From: Alkaliphilus metalliredigens QYMF
GTDB lineage: Bacteria > Bacillota > Clostridia > Peptostreptococcales > Natronincolaceae
DNA: 64,000 nucleotides
Direction: 5' to 3'
NCBI RefSeq assembly: GCF_000016985.1
Contig: NC_009633.1
Span: forward strand, 4,817,539-4,881,538
This document shows, piece after piece, positions 7,747 through 16,457 of this stretch. The translations under genes were made by a program, and so were the position numbers. The notes beneath the pieces are model-generated. The model saw nothing but the letters and a program-made list of their open reading frames with translations. It ran no database searches and had not been told where the DNA came from. Within the stretch, counting starts at the first letter, position 1, and every line of letters begins with the position of its first letter.

Positions 7747-8910
7747 TTACTTTGTGTCAATCATCTCGCCCTTGTACATCATCTTTTCCGTAGCTGATAT
7801 CTCTAATTCATTGGTTATTTTCCTAAACATACTCTCTTCTCTTTTGTTAACTATTGAAACCACAGTGCCTAGGGCACCCATTCTCCCAGTTCTTCCAGAT
7901 CGATGTGTATATTGATCAGCAGTCAATGGTACATCCCAATTAATGACATGGGTGAGTCCCTCAATGTCAAGTCCCCTGGCAGCCACATCAGTAGCAACTA
8001 ACAATGGAAATTTGCCCATTCGAAATCCATTTAAGGCTTCTTTTCGTTGGGTTTTGTTAGATCCTCCCATGAGTACGCCTAAATCGATGCCATTATAGCT
8101 GAGCTTTACTTGAATTTCCTCAATCTTTCTTACATCATTTGTAAAAACCAAAGCCTTTACATTGCCTGATCTGATTATTTTCCGAAGCACCTCGAATTTT
8201 TCTCTATGCTCACATATAATGTAGGTGTGTTGTATGTTAGATAGGGTAGATAGGCTAGACTGACCCTTCTGAATTTGAATGATTTTAGGCTCCTTCATTA
8301 ATTCCATTCCAATTTGCTCTGTATTCTCTGATATTGTAGCGGAAAAACAGACAATCTGTCTTTCCTTTAGTGTTGTTTTAATAATATGTTTTAGATTTTC
8401 CGCGTGTTCCTCTGCGATCAAGATATCAAATTCATCCACTACAATGGTCTTGACCTCATGCATTTTTATTTTTTTTAATTTAATCACTTCAAGCAATCTA
8501 CCGGTTGTAGCTACAATGATCTGAGGACGTTTCTTGAGATTCTCTATTTGTCTTTTAATATTCGCTCCCCCTATTAAGGGCTCACTGCTTATGTTATTAT
8601 CCTTTGTCCACTTTTCAATGGTTTGGTGGATTTGCATAGCTAATTCATGAGAGGGTGCTAGAATGACTGCTTGCACAGCTTTACTTTCAGGGTCTATCCT
8701 ATGTAGTATTGGTATGAGGTAGGCTAGGGTTTTACCGGTTCCTGTTGGTGACTCAGCGATTAAATCCTTTCCCTCTAAAATTAAGGGTATTGCCTCCTCT
8801 TGGATAGGAGTCGGGGCTGTAAATCCCACACGATTCCATGTCTCTTGTAAAAAGGGTTTCATCTTTAATAATAATGGCCACTGTTGGGCCTTTGAATTAT
8901 TCTGTTCCAT
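7747..8910 (-). CDS. DEAD-box ATP-dependent RNA helicase with variant DEFD box
   Basis: The 387-residue protein has a Q-motif region (FTAPTPIQEEAIP), motif I (ESPTGTGKT, ~50), PSHELAMQ, the variant motif II VDEFD (~152), SAT (motif III), VATDVAARGLDIEG and HRSGRTGRMG. The core is complete but there is no C-terminal extension. Size and context suggest the YfmL/CshC-like small helicases of Firmicutes involved in ribosome assembly; this is inference. It sits in an operon with rluF. Confidence 0.92.
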   Translation of the reverse strand: MEQNNSKAQQWPLLLKMKPFLQETWNRVGFTAPTPIQEEAIPLILEGKDLIAESPTGTGKTLAYLIPILHRIDPESKAVQAVILAPSHELAMQIHQTIEKWTKDNNISSEPLIGGANIKRQIENLKKRPQIIVATTGRLLEVIKLKKIKMHEVKTIVVDEFDILIAEEHAENLKHIIKTTLKERQIVCFSATISENTEQIGMELMKEPKIIQIQKGQSSLSTLSNIQHTYIICEHREKFEVLRKIIRSGNVKALVFTNDVRKIEEIQVKLSYNGIDLGVLMGGSNKTQRKEALNGFRMGKFPLLVATDVAARGLDIEGLTHVINWDVPLTADQYTHRSGRTGRMGALGTVVSIVNKREESMFRKITNELEISATEKMMYKGEMIDTK

Positions 8911-9007
8911 TATCTCAGTTCCTTTCTGTTCCTTGATCTATATAACCACTTATCTTAGTGTTTACTTAACTTTAGTATACCATATAGATGAAAATTCTAT
9001 CATGATG

Positions 9008-9283
9008 TTATTCCTTTAGCTCTTCTACCCTTACCCGGTAGCTTCTTTCCTTCACTGTAATTAAGTATTCCTTTACGGAATGTATCCCTTGGGTCCTTGA
9101 ATTAAAGTCCTTCTCCAAATTCACAATGGCTTCTTCTTTCTTAATAGCAACTGAACTGAGCCTCTTCCATATCAATAGAAATAAATTGAATGACATCCCC
9201 AGGTTTTTTTGAGCAACCACTGGTATATCTACAGAGATGACGTTGGAAATTTTTGTATAACCTCCTGTGGTTTGCCTATCTGA
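9008..9283 (-). pseudogene. pxpC: C-terminal remnant of 5-oxoprolinase subunit PxpC (biotin-dependent carboxyltransferase family)
   Basis: Reading 9283 leftwards gives [19 protein letters not shown], then IPVVAQ, the conserved C-terminal block of PxpC/KipA proteins. After an A7 run the frame slips. In the next frame KPGDVIQFISIDMEEAQ continues the family pattern, and then the first frame returns. Two frameshifts and the missing N-terminal two thirds make it a pseudogene. The tail (VKEYLITVKERSYRVRVEEL) resembles the first strands of a biotin-carrier domain. The 70-codon open frame at 9008-9220 is just the relic. Confidence 0.75.
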
Positions 9284-9319
9284 TACTCACCTTTTTAAAA
9301 TGTAGCTTTCCCCTCTTGT

Positions 9320-9480
9320 GTAAATAGCATGGCTTCACATACTGTAATCTACCACCCTGTGCTTGAACAAATCCTTGTAACACACCGATTTGATAGATCA
9401 TATAGGCTTTCGCTTCTTCCAAGGAGGCTTGCATGTTTCTCCTACCAAAGCCTAGTAGATCTGGAAAGCCTGGGTGGGCT
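9320..9480 (-). pseudogene. pxpA: Internal fragment of 5-oxoprolinase subunit PxpA (LamB/YcsF family)
   Basis: In the frame offset from the D-glutamate cyclase, 9479 leftwards encodes [16 protein letters not shown], then [17 protein letters not shown], then LQYVKP. These are hallmark PxpA/YcsF blocks. The family would continue HGALYN; here a frame slip gives nonsense. The segment is fused in the wrong frame to the 3' end of the cyclase gene, so a deletion joined the two. Upstream and downstream pxpA sequence is gone. Confidence 0.8.
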
Positions 9481-10371
9481 CCGATGAGCTGATAGGGCCT
9501 CTAGGGTGATTACCTTGAGCTGCTCTAGCATATCTAAATTCACTTCTAAGCTTAAACCATCCACTGTACAAACAACTTTTTTACTACATCCGTCTACGCC
9601 GCCTTCACCAATCATACCCTCTAGCATTTCTATTTCCTTATCCACATTATGAAGCAACATTTTAGAAGTCATAATTGATAAACCTGCAACCAGGCCATGA
9701 GCTCCCCAGTTTGAGACACCCGCTACGATCAAATAGTCCGATGCACTCACTGCACATATTTTCTCACCAAGCTTTACATTTTTCTTTATATGTTCAGCAA
9801 TTTTTCCCATTCCCATTTCATTGCCACCATCACCCACTGCCATGGTTTTAATCTCACTTTCTTTTGCTATGGAAAACAAATGATCTGTATTGGGCACAAA
9901 ACTACTCAAATCCTCTCCCCTCATAGAGTAACATCCACCATCTGCAGCTCTTCCAGGACGCTCAATGGCTACAACCAGATCAGGTTCAAAATCCCTTATG
10001 CTTTGTTCACAATAGTCTTCTGCCCCTTCAAAGGGGACTATTCCTATATCAATCTCCATATCCATATCCATATCCATCGCCTTACAACAAGCAACCACTA
10101 ATTTATAGGAGTATTCGTCGGTGATGATCACGACCTCCTTATCAAGCTTTTTTAGTGCAGCTCCAAGGGATACGGCTCCTATTGGACCATCGGTTTCACC
10201 TGTCATGGTATCTCTAATACAAAATCCCGTAATAATCATGATGCGTTGGGCTTGGTTTAATTCTTCTAAGGCCTGTCCTAAATCCCCAGTCTTAAAATCT
10301 GACCCTAAGCCTCTACAACCAACGTCTACGCCAATGAGTGTTTCAATACGATCTATATATGTTTGCTTCAT
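9442..10371 (-). CDS. D-glutamate cyclase-like protein (DUF4392)
   Basis: This 309-residue protein matches the D-glutamate cyclase fold, which converts D-glutamate to 5-oxo-D-proline. Visible motifs are [30 protein letters not shown]-like and the conserved [12 protein letters not shown] (~190). It also has a short MDMDMDME repeat at ~100, encoded by a tandem CCATAT array at 10058-10075. The start codon overlaps the stop of the ycsI remnant (ATGA). The natural C-terminus ends near LEALSAH; the last ~15 residues are read from out-of-frame pxpA DNA. It is probably still functional, but that is unproven. Confidence 0.8.
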   Translation of the reverse strand: MKQTYIDRIETLIGVDVGCRGLGSDFKTGDLGQALEELNQAQRIMIITGFCIRDTMTGETDGPIGAVSLGAALKKLDKEVVIITDEYSYKLVVACCKAMDMDMDMEIDIGIVPFEGAEDYCEQSIRDFEPDLVVAIERPGRAADGGCYSMRGEDLSSFVPNTDHLFSIAKESEIKTMAVGDGGNEMGMGKIAEHIKKNVKLGEKICAVSASDYLIVAGVSNWGAHGLVAGLSIMTSKMLLHNVDKEIEMLEGMIGEGGVDGCSKKVVCTVDGLSLEVNLDMLEQLKVITLEALSAHRSPPRLSRSTRLW

Positions 10372-10533
10372 AGTCCTTTCATCTCCTCATCCTTTATGTC
10401 GGTAATGAACATGTACCCAAGGGAGTGGGTGATCACGATTTCAGGCTTGGGTGTATCCTGGAGCAAGACCAGGTGTTGGTCCCTGCCAAACTCTTTTTCG
10501 TATCGCTTCTCTTGCTAACGGGCCAGCATTCAT
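10368..10533 (-). pseudogene. ycsI: Internally deleted putative hydro-lyase, YcsI/DUF1445 family
   Basis: The ATG at 10533 has a GGGGG ribosome site and begins a normal family N-terminus (AREAIRKRVWQGPTPGLAP, then GYTQA), which hits a stop at 10441. Immediately after, in another frame, comes the family C-terminus (PEIVITHSLGYMFITDIKDE). About 200 internal codons are therefore missing. Its last codons overlap the D-glutamate cyclase start, preserving the original operon coupling. Confidence 0.8.
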
Positions 10534-10994
10534 ACCATAATCCCCCTTATGTGTTATTAATTACTCTTTGAGACTAATCATTCGACAACAATTTGGAAAT
10601 TCCTTTATACCTAGTGGATTAACACTGCTTGTTTATTCATTTCAACTAATAATTATTATGTTTTCCACCCTTGTAATCCTTCAATTTTCTGTCAATTGTT
10701 TCTTGCGTTATAATTTTATTTATTTTACCAATGGTAAAGTAATATAAAATATAGTATAATATACTCATGTTACCATGTTGGCCCTTTTGTTTTCAAGGTA
10801 TGCATGTAGGTTTTTGTCGGTTTATCGCGTTTGATAGTTTGAATCATCATATGAATTGTAAAGTTGTCTTCATTTCATTTTAACGTATTTTCAATTTATT
10901 TTGTACAATCTTTATAATGAATAAATAATATGTTTTTTAAAAAGTTATTTATCATGTAAATAACTTTTTATAAATAATAAAAGGGGGAAAAAAA
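10534..10994. other. Intergenic promoter region of the TRAP operon
   Basis: No gene is seen in this stretch. A TATAAT box lies at 10913-10918 with only a weak -35. A 13-bp perfect hairpin (10939-10951 with 10957-10969) in the leader is followed by a short T run and then the AGGGGG ribosome site. The hairpin may be an attenuator or an mRNA-stabilising element. Confidence 0.5.
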
Positions 10995-11981
10995 ATGAAA
11001 AAGTCTAAATTTATTTATGTATTACTAGCTTGTTTATTACTAGTGTCAGCATTTGCAGTCGGGTGCAGTACCGATACCGGTACAGGTGGTGGCGAAGAAG
11101 CAACGCCATCTCGTTTAGCAATTGCCACAGGTGGAACAACGGGTACTTACTATCCATTAGGTGGGGCCTTTGCTAACATCATTAATGAAAATGTGGATAA
11201 CGTTTCTGCTAATGCAGAATCCACTGGCGCATCTGTTGAGAATGTCAACCTATTAAACGCTGGAGATGTTGATTTTGCAATGGTTCAAAATGATATTTCC
11301 TATTATGCTTTTAATGGCGCTGAAATGTTTGATGAACATGACCCATTAACAAACCTTCAAGGTTTAGCAACTCTTTACCCAGAAATCATCCAGATCGTAG
11401 CCGATGGCTCTGCTGGGATCAATTCCGTTGAAGATTTAAAAGGTAAGCGTGTTGCAGTAGGAGCTCCAGGAAGTGGTACAGAAGCCAATGCACGCCAAAT
11501 TTTAGCAGCCTATGGATTGACTTATGATGATATCCAAGCTGACTTCTTATCATTTGGTGAAGCAGCGGATAACTTAAAAGACGGACATGTTCAAGCAGCC
11601 TTTGTTACTGCTGGTACACCAACCGCTGCTATTACTGACTTATCTACAACCCATAATATCAACTTAGTACCTGTTCCTTCAGACATGGCCCAAGCCTTAA
11701 TCGCTGAATATCCATTCTATGCAGAAGTTGTGATTCCTGCAGGCACTTACCGAAATCAAGATACAGACGTCAATGCTGTAGCCGTTATGGCGATGTTAGC
11801 AGTTAGAGCTGACCTATCTGAAGATTTAGTTTATGACATCACAAAATCATTGTTTGAGAACTTAGACTCTTTATCCGCTGCTCACGCTAGAGGTGGCGAT
11901 GTAACCTTAGATACAGCCTTAGAAGGTATGTCACTAGAAGTTCATCCAGGAGCACAGCGTTACTTTGACGAAGTTAAGTAA
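10995..11981 (+). CDS. TAXI-family TRAP transporter solute-binding lipoprotein
   Basis: The 328-residue protein has a lipoprotein signal peptide with a lipobox ending AVGC (Cys ~24). The mature protein starts with the TAXI-type pattern LAIATGGTTGTYYPLGGAFA, then VDFAMVQNDI and GKRVAVGAPGSGTEANARQI. It captures a small organic acid or amino-acid-like solute outside the membrane and delivers it to the fused permease downstream. Context next to a sulfur-uptake cluster and a degraded D-glutamate operon gives no firm substrate. It is the first gene of a three-gene operon. Confidence 0.93.
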   Translation: MKKSKFIYVLLACLLLVSAFAVGCSTDTGTGGGEEATPSRLAIATGGTTGTYYPLGGAFANIINENVDNVSANAESTGASVENVNLLNAGDVDFAMVQNDISYYAFNGAEMFDEHDPLTNLQGLATLYPEIIQIVADGSAGINSVEDLKGKRVAVGAPGSGTEANARQILAAYGLTYDDIQADFLSFGEAADNLKDGHVQAAFVTAGTPTAAITDLSTTHNINLVPVPSDMAQALIAEYPFYAEVVIPAGTYRNQDTDVNAVAVMAMLAVRADLSEDLVYDITKSLFENLDSLSAAHARGGDVTLDTALEGMSLEVHPGAQRYFDEVK

Positions 11982-12504
11982 TCTAATTGGGAACGGGTAT
12001 CGAAGTGTTCGATACCCGACCCTTTTGATTTCTTGTGTTTTTATAGTAATACTACTATTGATTTACCTACTTTGGCCAGTCTATGCAATTGAAGTTTCTC
12101 GTGATGGTGACATATTAAAAACATTTATTGTGCCGAACAACAGCGAGGCTTATATCGATTACACTCACTCCGTTGAAAAAACACCCGTAAGGGATGTCAT
12201 TGAAATCAAAAGCAATCTTATTTTTTTATTAAAACGAACTGAGTATAGCTCCTTTGGAGCAGGACTCCCTACAGACAATCTCGGTGACTTTAAAGTTGTC
12301 AATGGCATTTTTATAAACAGTGGCATTAATCAAGAGTTATCCAGTATTTCTCTACGGGTTGGAAGAATAGCAAACCATAGTTTAGGTTTAGAAGATGGTA
12401 GACAGTTGTATTTAAAAGACTATGTAGATGGTGGTACTTTAGTAATCATCAGACCTGTAAGCGTAACAAGATTGCAGGCTTTCTTTATTGAAAAGGAGGA
12501 TTAG
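11965..12504 (+). CDS. DUF1850 TRAP accessory protein
   Basis: The 179-residue protein has one N-terminal membrane helix (~residues 18-38), then an extracytoplasmic domain with the conserved motif IDYTHSVEKTPVRDVIEI of DUF1850. It includes the family's SFGAGLP element. DUF1850 genes regularly sit between TAXI binding proteins and fused TRAP permeases, as here. The listed TTG start overlaps the upstream gene by 17 bp and has only a distant GGAG, so the true start could be slightly downstream. The precise role is unknown. Confidence 0.82.
   Translation: MTKLSNLIGNGYRSVRYPTLLISCVFIVILLLIYLLWPVYAIEVSRDGDILKTFIVPNNSEAYIDYTHSVEKTPVRDVIEIKSNLIFLLKRTEYSSFGAGLPTDNLGDFKVVNGIFINSGINQELSSISLRVGRIANHSLGLEDGRQLYLKDYVDGGTLVIIRPVSVTRLQAFFIEKED
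11995..12017 (+). promoter_or_regulatory. Intra-operon stem-loop at the SBP/DUF1850 junction
   Basis: GGGTATCGAA and TTCGATACCC form a perfect 10-bp stem with a 3-base loop just after the solute-binding gene. It falls in the first codons of DUF1850. Such hairpins commonly raise binding-protein mRNA relative to permease mRNA; that role is inferred. Confidence 0.55.
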
Positions 12505-12506
12505 CA

Positions 12507-14486
12507 GTGGACAATAACAAAAAAAGCATTCAAGATAGTGTAGAAGAACAAATCGATATTGATGAAAAATTAGCTGAATTTGATACATCATCCAATATAC
12601 GTAATTTAAAAGGATTGTTAGGAAAAATCATTGTATATATTGCAATATTCATGTCTCTTTTCCATCTGTACACCGCAGGTTTTGGGACCCTCTTAGCCAT
12701 GAAGCAAAGAACAGTTCATTTACTATTTGTATTTGTTTTGGGTTTTTTACTCTATCCTCTTCGTAAAAAATCAGATAAAACAAAGGTACCTTTTTATGAT
12801 TGGATCTTTATGGGGGGCGGAATTTTAGTTACTTCTTATATTCTGTTCTTTTACGAACAACTAGTACGACGTGGTGGCATGCCTACCAACTTAGATATTT
12901 TCATGGGTATTATAGCAATACTCCTAGTATTAGAGGTAACACGTCGTAGTATTGGACCAGAACTTCCTATCATTGCAATTATTTTTATTGCCTATGTTTT
13001 TATGGGGCCTTATATACCCGGTATGCTAGGTCATAGAGGATATAGCGTAGCCAGAATCGTCAATCAGCTTTACATGACTACCGAAGGTATATTTGGAACA
13101 CCCTTGGGTGTCTCCTCCACCTTTGTTTTTATGTTTATCTTGTTCGGAGCCTTTCTAGAAATAACTGGCGTCGGTCAATTCTTCATTGATGTGGCTTTTG
13201 CCGCAGCTGGTCACCGAAAGGGCGGACCTGCTAAAGCAGCGGTAATCGCCAGTGGATTCATGGGATCTATTTCTGGTAGTTCCATCGCCAATACCGTTAC
13301 CACAGGTGCTTTTACCATTCCACTTATGAAAAAGGTAGGATATAAGCCTAATTTTGCCGGTGCTGTAGAAGCTGCTGCTTCTACCGGTGGCCAAATTTTA
13401 CCACCTGTTATGGGGGCTGCTGCATTTATTATGTCAGAGTTCACTAACATCCCCTATATTACCATTGTTAAAAGTGCCGTTGTACCGGCTTTATTATATT
13501 ATTTAGGCGTGATCATTATGGTTCACCTTCAAGCTTCTAAGCAGGACCTTAAAGGAATTCCCAAGGAAGAGCTTCCGGATTTCAAACAGACTTTTAAAAT
13601 GGGCTTTCATTTGCTCTTGCCACTTGTATCAGTTGTAATCTTCCTGATTAGATACTCTCCTTTGAAAGCTGCATTCTTAAGTATTCTAGTAGCTTTAGGT
13701 GTTAGTATGCTTCGTAAACATACAAGAATAAAGCCAAAGGATCTTTTAGTTGCTTTGGAAAGCGGTGCCAAAAAAGCAGTGAGTGTTGCAGCTGCTTGTG
13801 CCTGCGCAGGAATTATTGTAGGAATTGTTACTTTAACTGGCTTAGGACTGACCTTTGCAAATCTAATCATTAATTTAGCTGGTGGAATGCTTTTACCTAC
13901 TTTATTCTTAACAATGATAGCTTCAATTATATTGGGCATGGGACTCCCCACCACAGCAAAGTACATTGTGTTGGCTACCATGGCTGCACCTGCTTTAGTT
14001 GAATTGGGTGTACCAATCATCGCAGCTCATTTATTTATTCTATATTTTGGTGTAATCGCCGACGTAACCCCACCTGTTGCCTTGGCAGCCTATGCTGGTG
14101 CAGGCATAGCTGGCGGTGATGCCTTTAAGACAGGCATACAAGCTTTAAAACTAGGATCTGCAGGGTTTCTCATTCCCTTTATATTTGCAACAAGCCCAGC
14201 ACTTCTACTGATTGATGTGACACCAGTGCAAGCAATTATTGCCATCGTTACAGCCTGCTTAGGAATCGTAGGCTTTGCCAGTGCCGTACAGGGTTATTTC
14301 TTAAGCGTTACAAAAATCCATGAACGAATTATGTTCCTATTTGCTGCCTTTTTCTTGATTCATCCAAATGCAATGATTGATATTGCCGGTTTAGTATTAC
14401 TTGCCATTCCAGTGGCATTACAGTATACTAGACATAAAAAAGAAAAGACAGAAAAAGAAAATATGCCAATTAGAGAATCTATGTAG
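12507..14486 (+). CDS. TRAP transporter fused small-large permease (DctQM type)
   Basis: This 659-residue polytopic protein starts at GTG 12507 after AAAGGAGG. The N-terminal ~150 residues hold four TM helices (DctQ-like). The remainder is the DctM-like domain with the hallmark GFMGSISGSSIANTVTTGAF (~250) and GMGLPTTAKYIVLATMAAPA (~480). It uses ion gradients to import the solute presented by the TAXI binding protein. The C-terminus is short and charged. It is the last gene of the operon, followed by a strong bidirectional terminator. Confidence 0.94.
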   Translation: MDNNKKSIQDSVEEQIDIDEKLAEFDTSSNIRNLKGLLGKIIVYIAIFMSLFHLYTAGFGTLLAMKQRTVHLLFVFVLGFLLYPLRKKSDKTKVPFYDWIFMGGGILVTSYILFFYEQLVRRGGMPTNLDIFMGIIAILLVLEVTRRSIGPELPIIAIIFIAYVFMGPYIPGMLGHRGYSVARIVNQLYMTTEGIFGTPLGVSSTFVFMFILFGAFLEITGVGQFFIDVAFAAAGHRKGGPAKAAVIASGFMGSISGSSIANTVTTGAFTIPLMKKVGYKPNFAGAVEAAASTGGQILPPVMGAAAFIMSEFTNIPYITIVKSAVVPALLYYLGVIIMVHLQASKQDLKGIPKEELPDFKQTFKMGFHLLLPLVSVVIFLIRYSPLKAAFLSILVALGVSMLRKHTRIKPKDLLVALESGAKKAVSVAAACACAGIIVGIVTLTGLGLTFANLIINLAGGMLLPTLFLTMIASIILGMGLPTTAKYIVLATMAAPALVELGVPIIAAHLFILYFGVIADVTPPVALAAYAGAGIAGGDAFKTGIQALKLGSAGFLIPFIFATSPALLLIDVTPVQAIIAIVTACLGIVGFASAVQGYFLSVTKIHERIMFLFAAFFLIHPNAMIDIAGLVLLAIPVALQYTRHKKEKTEKENMPIRESM

Positions 14487-14556
14487 TTTATGAAAAAAAG
14501 CTGAGATCCTCGGACTCCAGTTTTTTTATAGACATAACTGACTTATTTTAAAAGAA

Positions 14557-14588
14557 AAGAGCAGGTACCCTTCAGGGTGCCTGCTCTT
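14557..14588. terminator. Bidirectional terminator
   Basis: GAGCAGG-ACCCT pairs with AGGGT-CCTGCTC around a 2-base loop, flanked by AAAAGAAAA and TTTTCT. It separates the convergent TRAP operon and the rhodanese gene. Confidence 0.8.
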
Positions 14589-14643
14589 TTCTATGATTGT
14601 TTACAACATCACAACATCATAGGGATTCAATACTTTTCTCTAC

Positions 14644-15330
14644 TTAGTTTCTAGTTAGTCCCTCCATACTATAAGTAACATCTATTGTAAATTCAAGGGT
14701 ATCGGTAATATGTGCCGCATACTTCGCATCTGTGTATTGACCCAAGCCACCAACATTGTATATTTTACTCATGTCATATCCTTTTGCTTCTAAAATCTCC
14801 ATCATCCATGCCACACGTGCACCAGATTGGCACATAATGAAGATTGTTTTATCCTTTGGAAATATTTCATTTAGAATTGCATCAGATTGATCGTAAGCTG
14901 CGATGGGATCTGTTGGTACGCCACCATATAATTGAACCTTCGTTTCATCTGAGTGTGCCTCGGCATTGAACATCAATGCGAAATAAGGTATCACCTCAAA
15001 GTTTTTAAAATGTTTTTTTGCATAGTCGTCATAATCTCTTAAGTCAATATACACAACATCACTTCTATTAAGGTACTGATCTAAATTTTCAACATTAATA
15101 GAAGAACAATCAGCAGAAAATACGTTTTCTTTACATTCATCCTTTACGCTTTGTGGTAATTCCTCTTGGAATATATATCCTTGTTCTTCTAATTCTTCTA
15201 AGAGTACATATCCTTGTTCCATTGGATTTTGTACCCATCCATCGGCAATAAGTTCTACCTCGGTTTGCCCTGAAGAGCATCCTGTAAGTGCTAAAATTGA
15301 AATAAGTAGAATTAATAATTTTTTTGACAT
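14644..15330 (-). CDS. Rhodanese-domain lipoprotein
   Basis: The signal peptide ends in a lipobox LALTGC, so the protein is anchored outside the membrane. The rhodanese fold follows, with DVVYIDLRDYDDYAKKHF (~105) and the active-site loop IFIMCQSGARVAWM (~175) containing the catalytic Cys. It probably binds or transfers sulfane sulfur, delivering it to the nearby YeeE channels; this is inferred from position. The start was taken at the ATG 7 nt after GGGGG. It lies 21 bp after the next lipoprotein gene, so the two form an operon. Confidence 0.85.
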   Translation of the reverse strand: MSKKLLILLISILALTGCSSGQTEVELIADGWVQNPMEQGYVLLEELEEQGYIFQEELPQSVKDECKENVFSADCSSINVENLDQYLNRSDVVYIDLRDYDDYAKKHFKNFEVIPYFALMFNAEAHSDETKVQLYGGVPTDPIAAYDQSDAILNEIFPKDKTIFIMCQSGARVAWMMEILEAKGYDMSKIYNVGGLGQYTDAKYAAHITDTLEFTIDVTYSMEGLTRN

Positions 15331-15357
15331 TTGCATTCCCCCTAGAACTTTTATAAT

Positions 15358-16089
15358 TTATTCTTGAAAAAATTCATTCTCTGCATGGTAATCCATCATT
15401 CCATCAATGATTCGAATGATGTTATTTGTTGAAACAGAAGAACCGGTAAATGTATCAATTTCAAAATCTTCTCTTCCTTCACCAGCAGTATAATCATCCA
15501 TATCAATGTCCCACATCGTACTCAATGTTTGAAGATATGAATTTTCTTTACCATTGAAAAAAGAGATATACTCATCTTTAAAAACTTCATAGGTCACTCC
15601 CGCTGGAGTTGGATCACTATCCCCCCAAAAACCAGCAAGGTAATCTCCTGAAGCATCTTGGTCAAAAGAGATATGTCTTAAAACAACATCATCAGGATTT
15701 TTACTACTTGGTAAACTTAGTTCAATATAAGCAGTTTGCCAATAATTTACAGCTGCCGAACGACAGGTACAGGATAAATACGTAACTTGATATTTAACAT
15801 AGTCCCGTGATTGATACTCAAAATTTACAAAGGCATAGAAATCAGATTCATTTTGAGGACCATCAATATGGGCAAAAGGAATTACTGCAACAGGATTTGC
15901 AATAGAGCCAGGACCTAGGTCTCCACTCTGGTTAAGAAACTCGTTAACCATTTCTAAAGTAACGTCTCCTGTCTCTACCACCTCTGTTGAGGCTTGATTC
16001 TCTTGACCTCCCTCGACTTCAGTTGAACCACAACCAGCCAAACCCAAAACTAGAAAACCAATAATCATTAATAACATAATTTTTTTCAT
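15358..16089 (-). CDS. Lipoprotein with a possible FMN-attachment motif
   Basis: The lipobox is LGLAGC, with the start at 16089 behind GAGGAGG (the longer ORF start overlaps that site). The domain carries two adjacent Cys (SCTCRSAAV, ~120) and near the C-terminus DTFTGSSVSTNNI. That resembles the Asp-x-x-Thr-Gly-Ala/Ser-Thr/Ser pattern where ApbE links FMN to a Thr or Ser. I infer an extracytoplasmic redox lipoprotein linked to the sulfur cluster. No exact family is recognised and no apbE is in the window. Confidence 0.6.
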   Translation of the reverse strand: MKKIMLLMIIGFLVLGLAGCGSTEVEGGQENQASTEVVETGDVTLEMVNEFLNQSGDLGPGSIANPVAVIPFAHIDGPQNESDFYAFVNFEYQSRDYVKYQVTYLSCTCRSAAVNYWQTAYIELSLPSSKNPDDVVLRHISFDQDASGDYLAGFWGDSDPTPAGVTYEVFKDEYISFFNGKENSYLQTLSTMWDIDMDDYTAGEGREDFEIDTFTGSSVSTNNIIRIIDGMMDYHAENEFFQE

Positions 16090-16457
16090 TTTTATCCTCC
16101 TCACAAAAATTGCTCATTAAATTACCGAAACATATTTTAATGTTAACTAATAAAGAATCTTGGAAACACCTTGTATCCTGTTGCTTTTTTATCACATCCC
16201 TTTTTAATAATGAGTCAATCAATTATATAGACTGTTAAATTTTTGTGTTAAATAGACTTCTGTAGCTCTTATTATATTCTAGTTTCACCTACAGGGATAA
16301 TAAGAGTTAGTTATGATGTATAATGATCACTTATACTTGATTAAAAATTAACAATTTCCATTAGCGTAATTGGCTTTTCCAAAAAAAATATTTCATGATA
16401 TAATAACAATTAGTATTCAACGATAAAATGAGACTTACTTTAGAGGGAGCGGATCAA

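Noticed and set aside
9008-9220. 70-codon ORF as a real gene
   Set aside because: Frame comparison shows it is the frameshifted C-terminal relic of pxpC, and the GTG start falls mid-motif.
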